Origin: Nisaea sediminum
Lineage (GTDB): Bacteria > Pseudomonadota > Alphaproteobacteria > Thalassobaculales > Thalassobaculaceae
Assembly: GCF_014904705.1 (NCBI RefSeq)
Contig: NZ_JACZCQ010000001.1
Location: 496,001-560,000 of the forward strand
DNA length: 64,000 nucleotides
Reading direction: 5' to 3'
Position 1 is the first letter of the stretch. Each line of letters begins with the position of its first letter. This document shows, one piece after another, positions 8,468-16,968 of the stretch. A program made the position numbers and the translations under genes. The notes beneath the pieces are model-generated. The model had not been told where the DNA came from. It saw only the letters and a program-made list of their open reading frames with translations, and did not search any database.

Positions 8468-9082
8468 TCAGCGCTCCAGGAAGGCGACGCGGATGCCGAG
8501 GAAGATCAGCAGCCCGCCGAAGATCCGGTTCACCAGCTTCTGTCCCCTTTCCAGCACCCGGCGAACCATGCCGGTATCGAGTGTGAAGACGAAGAAGATC
8601 CAGAACAGCGCGCTGACCGCCATCATGATCGCGACGAGCAGCAGCGTGGTTCCGGTCGCGGTCTCCGGCGTGATCACCATGGTGAAGACGCCGAGATAGA
8701 ACAGCGTGCCTTTCGGGTTCAGGATGTTGTTCAGGAACCCCTGCAGGAACCAGCGCTGGTTCGCCGCGCGCGGCTCCAGATCCCTGACCGAGAGCTTGGT
8801 ATCGCTCGCGAAGAAACTCATAACGCCGAGGTAGATCAGGTAGGCGGCGCCCGCATATTTCAGGATGTTGAAGGCGAGGATGCTCTGCGAGATCAGCAGG
8901 CCGATGCCGATCGCACAATAGGTGATGTGCACCAGATTGCCGGTGAGCACGCCGAGAGAGGATTTGAGGCCGGCCGCGCGGCCGCCGATGATCGTGTTGC
9001 GCATCACGATCACCATGTCCGGTCCCGGGCTGATCATGATGAGCGTGGTGATACCGAGAATGACGATGATCTGGTCGAGCAT
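8468..9082 (-). CDS. LysE/RhtB family amino-acid exporter, 204 aa
   Basis: An inner-membrane exporter with about six hydrophobic helices. The N-terminal SPGPDMVIVMRN motif and the GLKSSLGVLTGN segment are hallmarks of LysE/RhtB proteins, which export amino acids or homoserine lactones. The ATG at 9082 follows GGGGA and gives the normal family length; the open frame extends 21 codons further but lacks a better start. It is co-transcribed with the thioesterase gene downstream. Confidence 0.9.
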   Translation of the reverse strand: MLDQIIVILGITTLIMISPGPDMVIVMRNTIIGGRAAGLKSSLGVLTGNLVHITYCAIGIGLLISQSILAFNILKYAGAAYLIYLGVMSFFASDTKLSVRDLEPRAANQRWFLQGFLNNILNPKGTLFYLGVFTMVITPETATGTTLLLVAIMMAVSALFWIFFVFTLDTGMVRRVLERGQKLVNRIFGGLLIFLGIRVAFLER

Positions 9083-9185
9083 GGCGGGTCCCCAACAAAT
9101 GTCCACTGAGGCTAGCGGTAGCCGGGCCGGCTGATCCAGAGGCAAATTGGGCCAGAGGCAAATTGGGAACGTCGAAATTTCCGTG

Positions 9186-9587
9186 TCAGGCGGGATCGGG
9201 CGGGGGAAGCAGCCTGCAGATCACGCCGCGCCGGAAGACCGGGGGCCGCTCCTTCAGCGGTGGAACGCCATGCGGAGAGGCGGCAACGGCTCTTGCCGCC
9301 GCGATAATTTCCTCGACCTGGGTTTCCGGATCGGCATCGCCGATCACATAGCTCCAGAGCCCGGGTCCGCGCAGCGCCAAGGTGACCGGCCGGTCGCACA
9401 CCGCCATGCATTCCACGGGACGCAGGGCGATCCCGGGTTCGCGGGCGCAGGCGTCCTGGAGCCTTTCAAGCAGCAGCTGCCCATTGCGCTTCGATCCATC
9501 GGCGGCGCGGCAGGAGGTGCAGACATCGATTGTGACGGGATGGGGAGGGCGGTTCTCGCCGCCCTCCGTCGCGATATGCTCGCTCAC
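9186..9587 (-). CDS. DUF1636 protein with CxxC and CxxxC metal-site pairs, 133 aa
   Basis: A small soluble protein with VCTSC (C23, C26) and ECMAVC (C60, C64), the four-cysteine layout of thioredoxin-like [2Fe-2S] ferredoxin folds and of the DUF1636 family, which tracks with cobalamin genes. The GTG start (9587-9585) overlaps the cbtA stop as GTGA, so the gene is translationally coupled to cbtA and lies under the same cobalamin riboswitch. Its biochemical role is not established. A redox or metal-handling role in cobalt or B12 metabolism is inferred from context. Confidence 0.85.
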   Translation of the reverse strand: MSEHIATEGGENRPPHPVTIDVCTSCRAADGSKRNGQLLLERLQDACAREPGIALRPVECMAVCDRPVTLALRGPGLWSYVIGDADPETQVEEIIAAARAVAASPHGVPPLKERPPVFRRGVICRLLPPPDPA

Positions 9588-10336
9588 GCGTCTGCGGTGG
9601 CGGAAGATGCCCCGGCCCGCTCCCAGACGAAGCCGGCAACGCAGCCGGTCAGAGCCCAGGTGACGGCGTGCACCACCAGGGACGCCGAGGCGAAATGCCC
9701 CGACAGTTCCGAGGGGACGTTGCTCGTGTAGCCGTCCGCGTGGGGAGCCCCGATCACGTGCGGGAGCGCGATCAGCGCAAGACCGGCGACGATCGCGAGC
9801 AGGCTGGAGACGCGGAGCGCGAGGAACAGGCCCGCCGCGGTGGCGATCGCGGTTCCGATCCACCAGATCTGCCGGTCCTCCAGAACCGCCGCCGCGGAGC
9901 CCGGAAGTTCGGGGCTGAGACCCAGGGCCGGCGCAAGGCCGGTCGCGGCGAACGCCGCAGCCCCCCAGGCGAGGCCTGTCCGGGTGGTGATCTTCGCGTT
10001 GGTCAGGACCATCACGGCGAGCAGGATCAGGGCGAAACCGAATGTGGTTCCGACCGTCGCCAGCGCCGTCGAGAGGCTGCGCTCGATCCCGTCCTCGGGC
10101 GCCCAGGCGTTTTCGTTGCCGTGATCCTCGCCGGCATGGGCGAGATGGACGAACGAATCGCTCTGGATTTCCGACGCATGCGCGACCAGGAAACGTCCCG
10201 CGCTTGCGATCTCACCCGACTCGTATTTTTCCGCTTCGAGGATCAAGGGGGTGGTGGTGACTTCCTGCAGGCCGGCTACAAGCGCGCCCGCAAGAAATCC
10301 GGCCGCGAGTGCGGCCTTCACAAATCTCGTCAGCAT
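9584..10336 (-). CDS. cbtA: CbtA family cobalt transporter subunit, 250 aa
   Basis: A predicted cobalt uptake membrane protein, known as a B12-riboswitch-regulated family. An N-terminal helix (about residues 5-24) is followed by a periplasmic stretch rich in His (HLAHAGEDHGNENAW), then four or five more helices; PHVIGAPHADG near the C-terminus carries further conserved histidines. It sits 9 nt after cbtB and overlaps the DUF1636 gene by 4 nt. The family is assigned to cobalt transport mainly on genomic grounds. Confidence 0.9.
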   Translation of the reverse strand: MLTRFVKAALAAGFLAGALVAGLQEVTTTPLILEAEKYESGEIASAGRFLVAHASEIQSDSFVHLAHAGEDHGNENAWAPEDGIERSLSTALATVGTTFGFALILLAVMVLTNAKITTRTGLAWGAAAFAATGLAPALGLSPELPGSAAAVLEDRQIWWIGTAIATAAGLFLALRVSSLLAIVAGLALIALPHVIGAPHADGYTSNVPSELSGHFASASLVVHAVTWALTGCVAGFVWERAGASSATADA

Positions 10337-10345
10337 GGTGAGGTC

Positions 10346-10525
10346 CTAGTGGCAGGGAAATGCCATGCTGTGACGGGTGTCGTGGGCCGCGTTGTGGACC
10401 GTATCCGACGACGCGAATCCGGTCAGGAAGACGATCCCGAGTCCGCCGAGAAGGGCGAAGGTGGCGATCAGTTTCTTCGAGCTGCCGATGGAAATCGCGG
10501 CGGTCTGCTGAGTGGTTGTCGTCAT
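10346..10525 (-). CDS. cbtB: CbtB family cobalt transporter small subunit, 59 aa
   Basis: A one-helix membrane protein (hydrophobic residues about 18-38) with a His-rich C-terminus: H44, H48, H52 and the terminal FPCH. This is the CbtB signature and probably binds Co2+ on the periplasmic side. The ATG follows GGAGGGACAC, an excellent ribosome-binding site that fixes the start despite a longer open frame. It is the first gene downstream of the cobalamin riboswitch. Confidence 0.9.
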   Translation of the reverse strand: MTTTTQQTAAISIGSSKKLIATFALLGGLGIVFLTGFASSDTVHNAAHDTRHSMAFPCH

Positions 10526-10607
10526 GTGTCCCTCCGACAAGAGCCTGTCCGGGGCGGGCACTCCTGCCATTCCCGGATGTTGCTGTTTCAGACGCCCGGT
10601 CATCCGG

Positions 10608-10775
10608 ACGCCACGTCGGCAGGTCTCCTGGCTCGCGGGTCACTGCTTCGTCCTGCCTTCCCAGTCCCCGGTGGGACCAGTGGCTCACTCCGGACGTCGC
10701 TCGCCGCTCACAGTTGCGGGGGCAGCCACGGATTTGGTCCCTGATGGGTACGCCGCACCGTGTTCCCTTTTAATC
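10608..10775 (-). ncRNA. Cobalamin riboswitch controlling cbtB-cbtA-DUF1636
   Basis: Read on the minus strand, the leader starts with AAAAGGGAACACGGTG, continues with a CCCCCGCAACTGTGAGC segment and GCCACTGG, and ends with the B12 box GCCAGGAGACCTGCC (10632-10618). All these conserved blocks occur in the right order and spacing for an AdoCbl-class riboswitch. It ends about 80 nt before the cbtB ATG. High B12 would be expected to shut down the cobalt importer. Whether control is by transcription termination or start-site occlusion was not resolved; no clear T-run follows it. The limits are approximate. The remaining 10,526-10,607 and 10,776-10,856 bases show no gene. Confidence 0.95.
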
Positions 10776-10856
10776 CTCAGCCGATCTTTCAGCATCGGAG
10801 CCAACATCAGATCAGAATATCGTCCCCTTCGCGCATGAACAAGCGATGATCCGGTC

Positions 10857-11456
10857 TCAGGCGATCCTGCAGCCGAATTCAAGGGCGCCGTCGCGCAACA
10901 TCTCGAACAGATGCGCCGCATAGGAACGGTGAACATAGATGTCGTAGACCGGCTCCGCGCTGCGGCAATCGATCAAAACGGACGCGTGGAACAGACTGGT
11001 CATCCGGCTCGTACCCGGCTGGAAAGCATCGGGGTGAAGGTCGATTCCGCAGCCCTTGGCGAGCAATGTCCGCGCATCGCGGCCGGAGAGACGGAGACAG
11101 ACTCGGGCGTGTGAGAGCCCGGTCACCGCCGCGCTTTCGGGCAGGGCGGCACGGAGATGGGCCGCGAGGTCCCGACTTTCCGGTTCGCTGACGATCCAGC
11201 GCCCGGTGCCGGTTCCGAGGATGCGCGGGCGGCCTGATCCGGTCGCTTCATTGGGCACGCTCGACGGCGCGACGCCGAGTGCCTCGCCAGCCGCAGCGAT
11301 CGGATCGTCGGAGCCTGCCTCGATCTGAACAACGGAAAGAGGTCCGCGTTCCGCGATGAGGATGCCGGGACCGTTGAACGGGGCGGCGCCGAAATCGCCG
11401 GGTATGAGCAGGCCGGCAAGGGCGGAGCGGCGAAGAGGGGATGCAGGATCAGCCAT
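10857..11456 (-). CDS. soxG: Sarcosine oxidase gamma subunit, 199 aa
   Basis: The smallest folate-fold-related subunit of heterotetrameric sarcosine oxidase. The chain has the conserved SHARVCLRLSGRDARTLLAKG-type region and a DLHPDAFQPG segment that match SoxG and the GcvT-like fold. The ATG (11456) overlaps the soxA stop by 8 nt (ATGGCTGA). This is the last gene of soxBDAG in the usual order. SoxG helps stabilise the complex and shape the tunnel between the flavin and tetrahydrofolate sites. Confidence 0.93.
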   Translation of the reverse strand: MADPASPLRRSALAGLLIPGDFGAAPFNGPGILIAERGPLSVVQIEAGSDDPIAAAGEALGVAPSSVPNEATGSGRPRILGTGTGRWIVSEPESRDLAAHLRAALPESAAVTGLSHARVCLRLSGRDARTLLAKGCGIDLHPDAFQPGTSRMTSLFHASVLIDCRSAEPVYDIYVHRSYAAHLFEMLRDGALEFGCRIA

Positions 11457-14400
11457 GGAGGCGCGTTCCTTCCTCGTCATAGACCACGGGCGAGGTCACC
11501 CGGCACTCGACGGCTTCGTTGCGGAGCGGAAAGACCGCCCAGACGGTCTCCCCGATGCGCTCCCGTCCGTTCTTCAGCATGCCGAGCGAGATCGGCCGGC
11601 CGAGATTGGGGCTGAGGTAGGCCGTCGAACTGACATGGCCGAGCTTGGGCACCGGTGGCGGCGTCTTCGGATCGGCCACCAGTACGGATCCGGCGCGGAT
11701 CTTGGTCTTGCCGTCGAGAGGTGTCAGGCCGACGAGTGTCGGGCGCGACGGGTCTGCCATCAGTTCCCGCGCCGCCATCGCATCGCCGACGAAGCGCTTC
11801 TTCGTGCTCATCATGCCGCCGAAGCCGAGGTCGGCGGCGGTGTGGCGACCGTCCACCTCGCTGACCGTCACGTGCCCTTTTTCGATGCGCAGGATACCCA
11901 GCGCCTCCATCCCGTAGGGCAGCAGGCCGTGGTCCGCACCGGCCTCGATGCAGCGTTCCCAGGCGGCCGTACCGTAGTCGGCTGGAACCGCGATCTCGTA
12001 GGCCAGCTCGCCGGAGAAGCTGATGCGGAAGATGCGTGCCGGAATGCCGCCGAGGCTCGCCTCGCGGACCCCCATGAACGGGAAGCCGTCGTTGGAGAAG
12101 TCCATGTCGGGGAAGAGTTCCAAGAGGATCGCGCGGCTGTTCGGCCCAGCGATCGCCATCGCTGCCCACTCGTCGGTGACAGAGGCGACCTTCACGTCAA
12201 GATCCGGCCAGTGCACCTGGAGCAGCACTTCCAGATGCTGCATCACCGGTCCCGCCTCCGCGGTGGTGGTGGTCATGTAGTAATGGTTCTCGCCGATGCG
12301 CGAGGTGGTGCCGTCGTCGAGTGCGATACCGTCCTCGCGCAGCATCACGCCGTAGCGCGCCTTGCCAACGGCAAGCGTCTTCCAGCCGTTGATGTAGACC
12401 CGGTTCAGGAATTCCGCCGCGTCCGTGCCCTGGATATCGATCTTGCCGAGGGTTGAGACGTCGGAAATGCCGGCGGCGTTCCGCACTGCGAGGGTTTCGC
12501 GGATGATCGCCTTGTCCATCGCGGCGCGGGACGGCGTCTCGCCGGGTTGGAGATAATATTGCGGCCGCATCCAGAGTCCCGCCTCGACCATCTTCGCGCC
12601 GTTGGCGAGGTGCCAGTCATGCATCGGCGTGCGCCGCACAGGATGGGCGTGGCGGCCGCGTTCACGCCCGGCGAAGGCTCCGATGGCGACCGGGGTGTAG
12701 GGCGGGCGAAAGGTCGTGGTGCCGACAGCGGCGACATCCATCCCGCGCGCTTCGGCCAGGATGCCGTGACCGTTGACGTTGGAGGTCTTGCCCTGGTCCG
12801 TCCCCATGCCGAGCGTGGTGTAGCGCTTCAGGTGCTCGACGGAGACATAGCCCTCGCTCTCCGCCAGTTTCACGTCCGAGGCGGCGACATCGTCCTGCAG
12901 GTCGACGAAGCTCCGGGCCTTACGGCCGGGCAGGGCCGGGACCTGCCAGAGAGTCATGAAGGCGCCGGTCGCGGGCTCGTTCGTAGCCGGAGTTGCGGGC
13001 GCCGCGCCGACGGCAAAACCAAGTTCCTGAGCCACATCTCTGCCGGCGGAGATACCGTCTGCGAGACACTCGGCGAGTGCGAACCTGCCGCGTGCCGCAC
13101 CGATCGAGCGATCGTTCATGCGTGAGGTGCCGGGCACGAAGGCGGCGATCGCGGGGTCATAGACCGGGCGGCCGCTCTGGTGGCTATGCAGATGGACGTT
13201 CGGGCTCCATCCGCCGCCGGTGGCGAGCAGGTCGCAGGGAATGAACCGGGTCTCGGGCATCCGGCCGGACCGGAGCGTTTCGAGATCCGCAATATCGACC
13301 CCTGCGAGGCCGAGATAGCCATGTGTGCGGGCGACCGCCACGCCTTCGCAAATGTCGATCCCTTGGGCCGCGACCTCGTCTTTCAGCGCGCCCTGTCCGC
13401 CCTTACGCGGATCGATCACGCCGCGAACCTCGATCCCGGCACCAGCGAGGTCCAGCGCGGTCCGGTAGCCGTCGTCATTGTTGGCGAAGATCACCGCCCG
13501 TTTGCCCGCCTGAACGGCAAAACGGTTCGCGTAGGTCCTGGCCGCGCCGGCGAGCATCACACCCGGCCGGTCGTTGCCGTCGAATACCAGCGGACGCTCG
13601 GTCGCACCGGTGGCGAGAAGCACCTTCTTCGCGTGAATGAGCCAGCGGCGCTGACGCACCTTGAACGGCTGCGGCTCCAAGAAGTGATCGGAGACCCGCT
13701 CAACGGCGCCGATGGTGTCGCCGTCATAATAGCCAAAGGCGGTGGTGCGGGTGAGGAGGGTGACGTTCTCCATGTCCTCGAGCGCCGCAACGGTTTCCGC
13801 CACCCACGCCATGGCAGGACGCCCGTCGATGGTTTCCCTCTCGGCGCGGAGACGGCCGCCAGAGCGGTCGTTCTCGTCGATCAGGAAGACCCGCGCGCCG
13901 CTCTCGCCCGCTTGCCGCGCGGCGGCGAGTCCGGCCGGGCCGGCGCCGATCACAAGGATGTCGGCATGGCCGTGCATCTTGTCGTAGCTGTCCGGGTCGG
14001 GGATGTGCTCCGCCGCGCCCATGCCGGCCGCCTTGCGGATGAAATGCTCGTAGAAGTGCCAGCCCGGCATTCCCATGAAGGTCTTGTAGTAGAAGCCCGC
14101 GACGAGGAAGCGGGACGCGAGATCGTTCACGCCCATCAGGTCGAACTTCAGGTTCGGCCAGCGGTTCTGGCTCTTTGCTTCCAATCCGGCGAAAAGCTCG
14201 ATCTGGGTCGCCCGCGTGTTCGGTTCCTGCCGGCCGCCCGACCGCAGATGCACCAGCGCGTTTGGCTCCTCAGGCCCGGCGGAATAGATCCCGCGCGGTC
14301 GGTGATACTTGAAGCTGCGGCCGACAAGCCGGACGCCGTTGGCGAGCAGGGCGGAGGCGAGGGTGTCACCCTGGTAGCCGATGTAGTTCTTTCCGTCGAA

Positions 14401-14481
14401 GCGGAAGCCGAGCGGCTGTGTGCGCTCGATCTCGCCGCCGCTGGAAATTCGGAAGGGCTGCTGTTCCTTGCCGCGGATCAT
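11449..14481 (-). CDS. soxA: Sarcosine oxidase alpha subunit, 1010 aa
   Basis: The large subunit, which binds NAD+ at one end and carries the folate-binding GcvT-like domain at the other. Seen in order: an N-terminal 2Fe-2S-ferredoxin-like domain (NYIGYQGDTLASALLANG, residues about 30-47), a dinucleotide-binding motif VIGAGPAGLAAAR near 170-185, a disulfide-oxidoreductase-like middle part, and a C-terminal aminomethyltransferase domain (about 610-1010). The ATG (14481) overlaps the soxD stop as ATGA; the frame stays open upstream but only as shadow of soxD. The length is normal for SoxA. The product is formaldehyde or 5,10-methylene-THF plus glycine and H2O2. Confidence 0.96.
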   Translation of the reverse strand: MIRGKEQQPFRISSGGEIERTQPLGFRFDGKNYIGYQGDTLASALLANGVRLVGRSFKYHRPRGIYSAGPEEPNALVHLRSGGRQEPNTRATQIELFAGLEAKSQNRWPNLKFDLMGVNDLASRFLVAGFYYKTFMGMPGWHFYEHFIRKAAGMGAAEHIPDPDSYDKMHGHADILVIGAGPAGLAAARQAGESGARVFLIDENDRSGGRLRAERETIDGRPAMAWVAETVAALEDMENVTLLTRTTAFGYYDGDTIGAVERVSDHFLEPQPFKVRQRRWLIHAKKVLLATGATERPLVFDGNDRPGVMLAGAARTYANRFAVQAGKRAVIFANNDDGYRTALDLAGAGIEVRGVIDPRKGGQGALKDEVAAQGIDICEGVAVARTHGYLGLAGVDIADLETLRSGRMPETRFIPCDLLATGGGWSPNVHLHSHQSGRPVYDPAIAAFVPGTSRMNDRSIGAARGRFALAECLADGISAGRDVAQELGFAVGAAPATPATNEPATGAFMTLWQVPALPGRKARSFVDLQDDVAASDVKLAESEGYVSVEHLKRYTTLGMGTDQGKTSNVNGHGILAEARGMDVAAVGTTTFRPPYTPVAIGAFAGRERGRHAHPVRRTPMHDWHLANGAKMVEAGLWMRPQYYLQPGETPSRAAMDKAIIRETLAVRNAAGISDVSTLGKIDIQGTDAAEFLNRVYINGWKTLAVGKARYGVMLREDGIALDDGTTSRIGENHYYMTTTTAEAGPVMQHLEVLLQVHWPDLDVKVASVTDEWAAMAIAGPNSRAILLELFPDMDFSNDGFPFMGVREASLGGIPARIFRISFSGELAYEIAVPADYGTAAWERCIEAGADHGLLPYGMEALGILRIEKGHVTVSEVDGRHTAADLGFGGMMSTKKRFVGDAMAARELMADPSRPTLVGLTPLDGKTKIRAGSVLVADPKTPPPVPKLGHVSSTAYLSPNLGRPISLGMLKNGRERIGETVWAVFPLRNEAVECRVTSPVVYDEEGTRLHG

Positions 14482-14768
14482 CGCTCGGTCTCCGCATCGG
14501 GCATGGCGATCTCGTCGCCGGGACGTCCGGCGCCGAGGATCTCGTGCGTCAGCGTGTTGCGCAGCACTTTCACCACTTCCCGGCAACCGAGCGAATGGTG
14601 CCAGAGCTCGAGATGCGGGCCGCGTGGATTGTCGCGCAGATAGACATAATCGAACCAGGCGGAATCGGATTTCTCCGCGCTGTCGGGCCGCTTCTTCGTC
14701 GCGTCGCCGATATAGGTGAATTCCTCGTGTCCGCGGGAGCCGCAATAGGGGCAGTCGATATAGAGCAT
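14478..14768 (-). CDS. soxD: Sarcosine oxidase delta subunit, 96 aa
   Basis: The small zinc-binding subunit. C6 and C9 (DCPYCG), H57/H58 and C62 (WHHSLGC) match the Cys/His zinc ligands of SoxD. The ATG follows AGGAGG at a good distance, which fixes the start. It lies 11 nt after soxB and overlaps soxA by 4 nt. Confidence 0.95.
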   Translation of the reverse strand: MLYIDCPYCGSRGHEEFTYIGDATKKRPDSAEKSDSAWFDYVYLRDNPRGPHLELWHHSLGCREVVKVLRNTLTHEILGAGRPGDEIAMPDAETER

Positions 14769-14779
14769 GGCGGCGCCTC

Positions 14780-16036
14780 CTAGTGCTTGCCCGGCACGGC
14801 GCCGGTGGCTTCTTCGTCGATCAGGTGACCGCGTTCGAAACGGTCGAGCCGGAGTCCGGCATTCAGCGGATGCGGCGCGTCCTCGGCGATGGTGTGGGCG
14901 AAGACCCAGCCGGATCCCGGTGTCGCCTTGAAGCCCCCGTAGCACCAGCCGCAATTGAGGTAGAGATTGTCGATCGGCGACTTGCCGATGATCGGGCTGC
15001 CGTCCATCGACATATCCATGACCCCGCCCCAGTGACGCAGCAGACGCAGCCGCGAGATCGACGGCACCATGGCGAGGCCGGCACGCATCACGTGGTCGAT
15101 GGTCGGCAGGTTTCCGCGCTGGGCATAGGAATTGTACATGTCGAGATCGCCGCCGAAGACGAGGCCGCCCTTGTCGGACTGGCTGAGGTAGAAATGTTCG
15201 GCGCCGAAAGTCACGACATGGTCGAAGAAGGGCTTCAGCGGTTCCGAGACGAAGGCCTGCAGCACATGGCTTTCGATCGGCAGCTTGAGGCCCAGCCTTG
15301 AGGCGAGATAGCCGGTGTTGCCGGCGACCGCGAAGCCGATCTTGCCGCAGCCGATGGTGCCGCGGCTGGTCTCAACCGCCTCGATCCGGTTCCCGCTACG
15401 CTTGAATCCGGTCACCTCGCAATTCTGGATGATGTCGACGCCGAGCCGGTCCGCGCCGCGCGCCAACCCCCAGGCGACGGCGTCGTGCCGCGCCGTTCCG
15501 CCTCGGGGCTGCAGAAGACCGCCATAGATCGGGAAGCGCGCCTCTTCCGAGAAGTCGAGATGCGGCACCATCTTCTTGACCTGGTTGCGGTCGAGAAGCT
15601 CGGCATCGACCCCGTTGAGGCGCATGGAGTTTCCGCGCCGCGCGAAGCGGTCCATCTGCCCGTCCGAATGGGCGAGATTGAGCACGCCGCGCTGGCTGAA
15701 CATGACGTTGAAATTCAGCTCGTGGCTCAGCTGTTCCCAGAGCTGCAGCGACTTCTCGTAGAAGTGCGAATTATCGTCGAGCATGTAGTTCGAACGCACG
15801 ATCGTCGTGTTCCGCCCCGTATTGCCGCCGCCGAGCCAGCCTTTCTCGAGCACTGCGACATTGCGGATGCCATGCACCTTGGCGAGATAGAAGGCGGTCG
15901 CGAGGCCATGCCCGCCGCCGCCGACGATGACCACGTCATAACTCGGTTTCGGCTCGGGGTCGCGCCAAGCGCGCTGCCAGTTCTTGTGCCCCGTCAGCGC
16001 GTTCCGGACGAGGCTGAAGACGGAATATTCGGCCAT
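14780..16036 (-). CDS. soxB: Sarcosine oxidase beta subunit, 418 aa
   Basis: The catalytic flavoprotein subunit: it oxidises sarcosine at FAD and carries covalent FMN in known homologues. The N-terminal FAD-binding motif VVIVGGGGHGLATAFYLAK begins near residue 34, followed by GWLGGGNTGRNTTI. The C-terminal HWGGVMDMSMDGSPIIG and NCGWCYGGFKATPGSG segments are typical of SoxB. The length is normal. First gene of the operon; its leader has only a weak ribosome-binding site. The operon supports growth on sarcosine or on glycine betaine after demethylation. Confidence 0.96.
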   Translation of the reverse strand: MAEYSVFSLVRNALTGHKNWQRAWRDPEPKPSYDVVIVGGGGHGLATAFYLAKVHGIRNVAVLEKGWLGGGNTGRNTTIVRSNYMLDDNSHFYEKSLQLWEQLSHELNFNVMFSQRGVLNLAHSDGQMDRFARRGNSMRLNGVDAELLDRNQVKKMVPHLDFSEEARFPIYGGLLQPRGGTARHDAVAWGLARGADRLGVDIIQNCEVTGFKRSGNRIEAVETSRGTIGCGKIGFAVAGNTGYLASRLGLKLPIESHVLQAFVSEPLKPFFDHVVTFGAEHFYLSQSDKGGLVFGGDLDMYNSYAQRGNLPTIDHVMRAGLAMVPSISRLRLLRHWGGVMDMSMDGSPIIGKSPIDNLYLNCGWCYGGFKATPGSGWVFAHTIAEDAPHPLNAGLRLDRFERGHLIDEEATGAVPGKH

Positions 16037-16154
16037 GTGAGGATTGCCTTGTCGGCTGAAGCGGAAGTGACAGGTTAACGCCTAGCATCCTGCGCATCGA
16101 TTCGAAAAGCCAGTTTGCGACCCGCACTCGCCGGTTTGCGTCATCGCCGTCCCG

Positions 16155-16814
16155 CTACATCCGCTCGACCCGCTCGGCGATCTGTTCGGTGATGCCGGCG
16201 GAGATCCGGCCCGCCTCGGTTGCCATCGCCTCGATGAAGACGACAAGCGGCTGGCCGAGGTGCTGAATCAGGCTTTCCTGGTCGGGCGGTGGGCCTGCCT
16301 CGTCCAGGGCCTGTTTCAGGATCGCCCGGAAGTCCCGATTGACCTGCTCGACCCTGACTTCACTGCTGGCGAGCCAGCGGGCTGCGGTCTGCCGCACATG
16401 TTTCAGGCTCTCGTCCTTGCGGATGAAGTCCTTCACGTGGCGTCCGCTCGAGTCGGGGCCGAGGCGGGAAATCATCTCGATGCTGATCCAGGCGAACCAC
16501 CAGCGCCAGGGGTCGGCGCGCAGCTCGCCGTCATCATAGACAGTCTGCAGCAGGTGCAGCGTGGTGACGGGAGCATCGGATTTCAGATGGACCAGTTGGG
16601 GCGGCAAGGCGGTCAGGGCGAAAGGATGCAGGCGCTTGTCGGAGGACGCTTTCTTGTTCTTCAGGCCGGCCTTGATCCCGAGATCCCGCATGCGGTCCTC
16701 GGTGTCCGCGACCTCGAACCAGTGCCTTAAAGCCATGGCCACGCCCCGGATCTGATCTGCTTGCCATAGTTTCTCGTCCATGGCCGGGATTTTACCGCGT
16801 TCCTGAAGCGCCAT
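16155..16814 (-). CDS. Unknown soluble protein, 219 aa
   Basis: I do not recognise this protein. It has no signal peptide or membrane helix. A Trp-rich stretch DPWRWWFAWISIEMISR (about residues 100-116) and a C-terminal helical part are the most distinctive features. Two starts are possible: the ATG at 16814 or MDEKLWQ at 16781; neither has a good ribosome-binding site. It is divergent from the M23 peptidase gene, and about 150 nt separate the two. Codon use and GC match the neighbours, so it is probably a resident gene. Confidence 0.7.
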   Translation of the reverse strand: MALQERGKIPAMDEKLWQADQIRGVAMALRHWFEVADTEDRMRDLGIKAGLKNKKASSDKRLHPFALTALPPQLVHLKSDAPVTTLHLLQTVYDDGELRADPWRWWFAWISIEMISRLGPDSSGRHVKDFIRKDESLKHVRQTAARWLASSEVRVEQVNRDFRAILKQALDEAGPPPDQESLIQHLGQPLVVFIEAMATEAGRISAGITEQIAERVERM

Positions 16815-16968
16815 GGTATAATTTCATGTGGTCTTAGAAAGAAGCTGCAGCCTTTTCCACGGCAACTTCCGGACATCCTGCCGCCTTGTTCCCCGGCTTG
16901 CTTTGGGACCGCCTCGCGGGTACTCTTGCTGCGGGGTCGTCGGAGAAAACCTACAAGGCTAATTGCGT

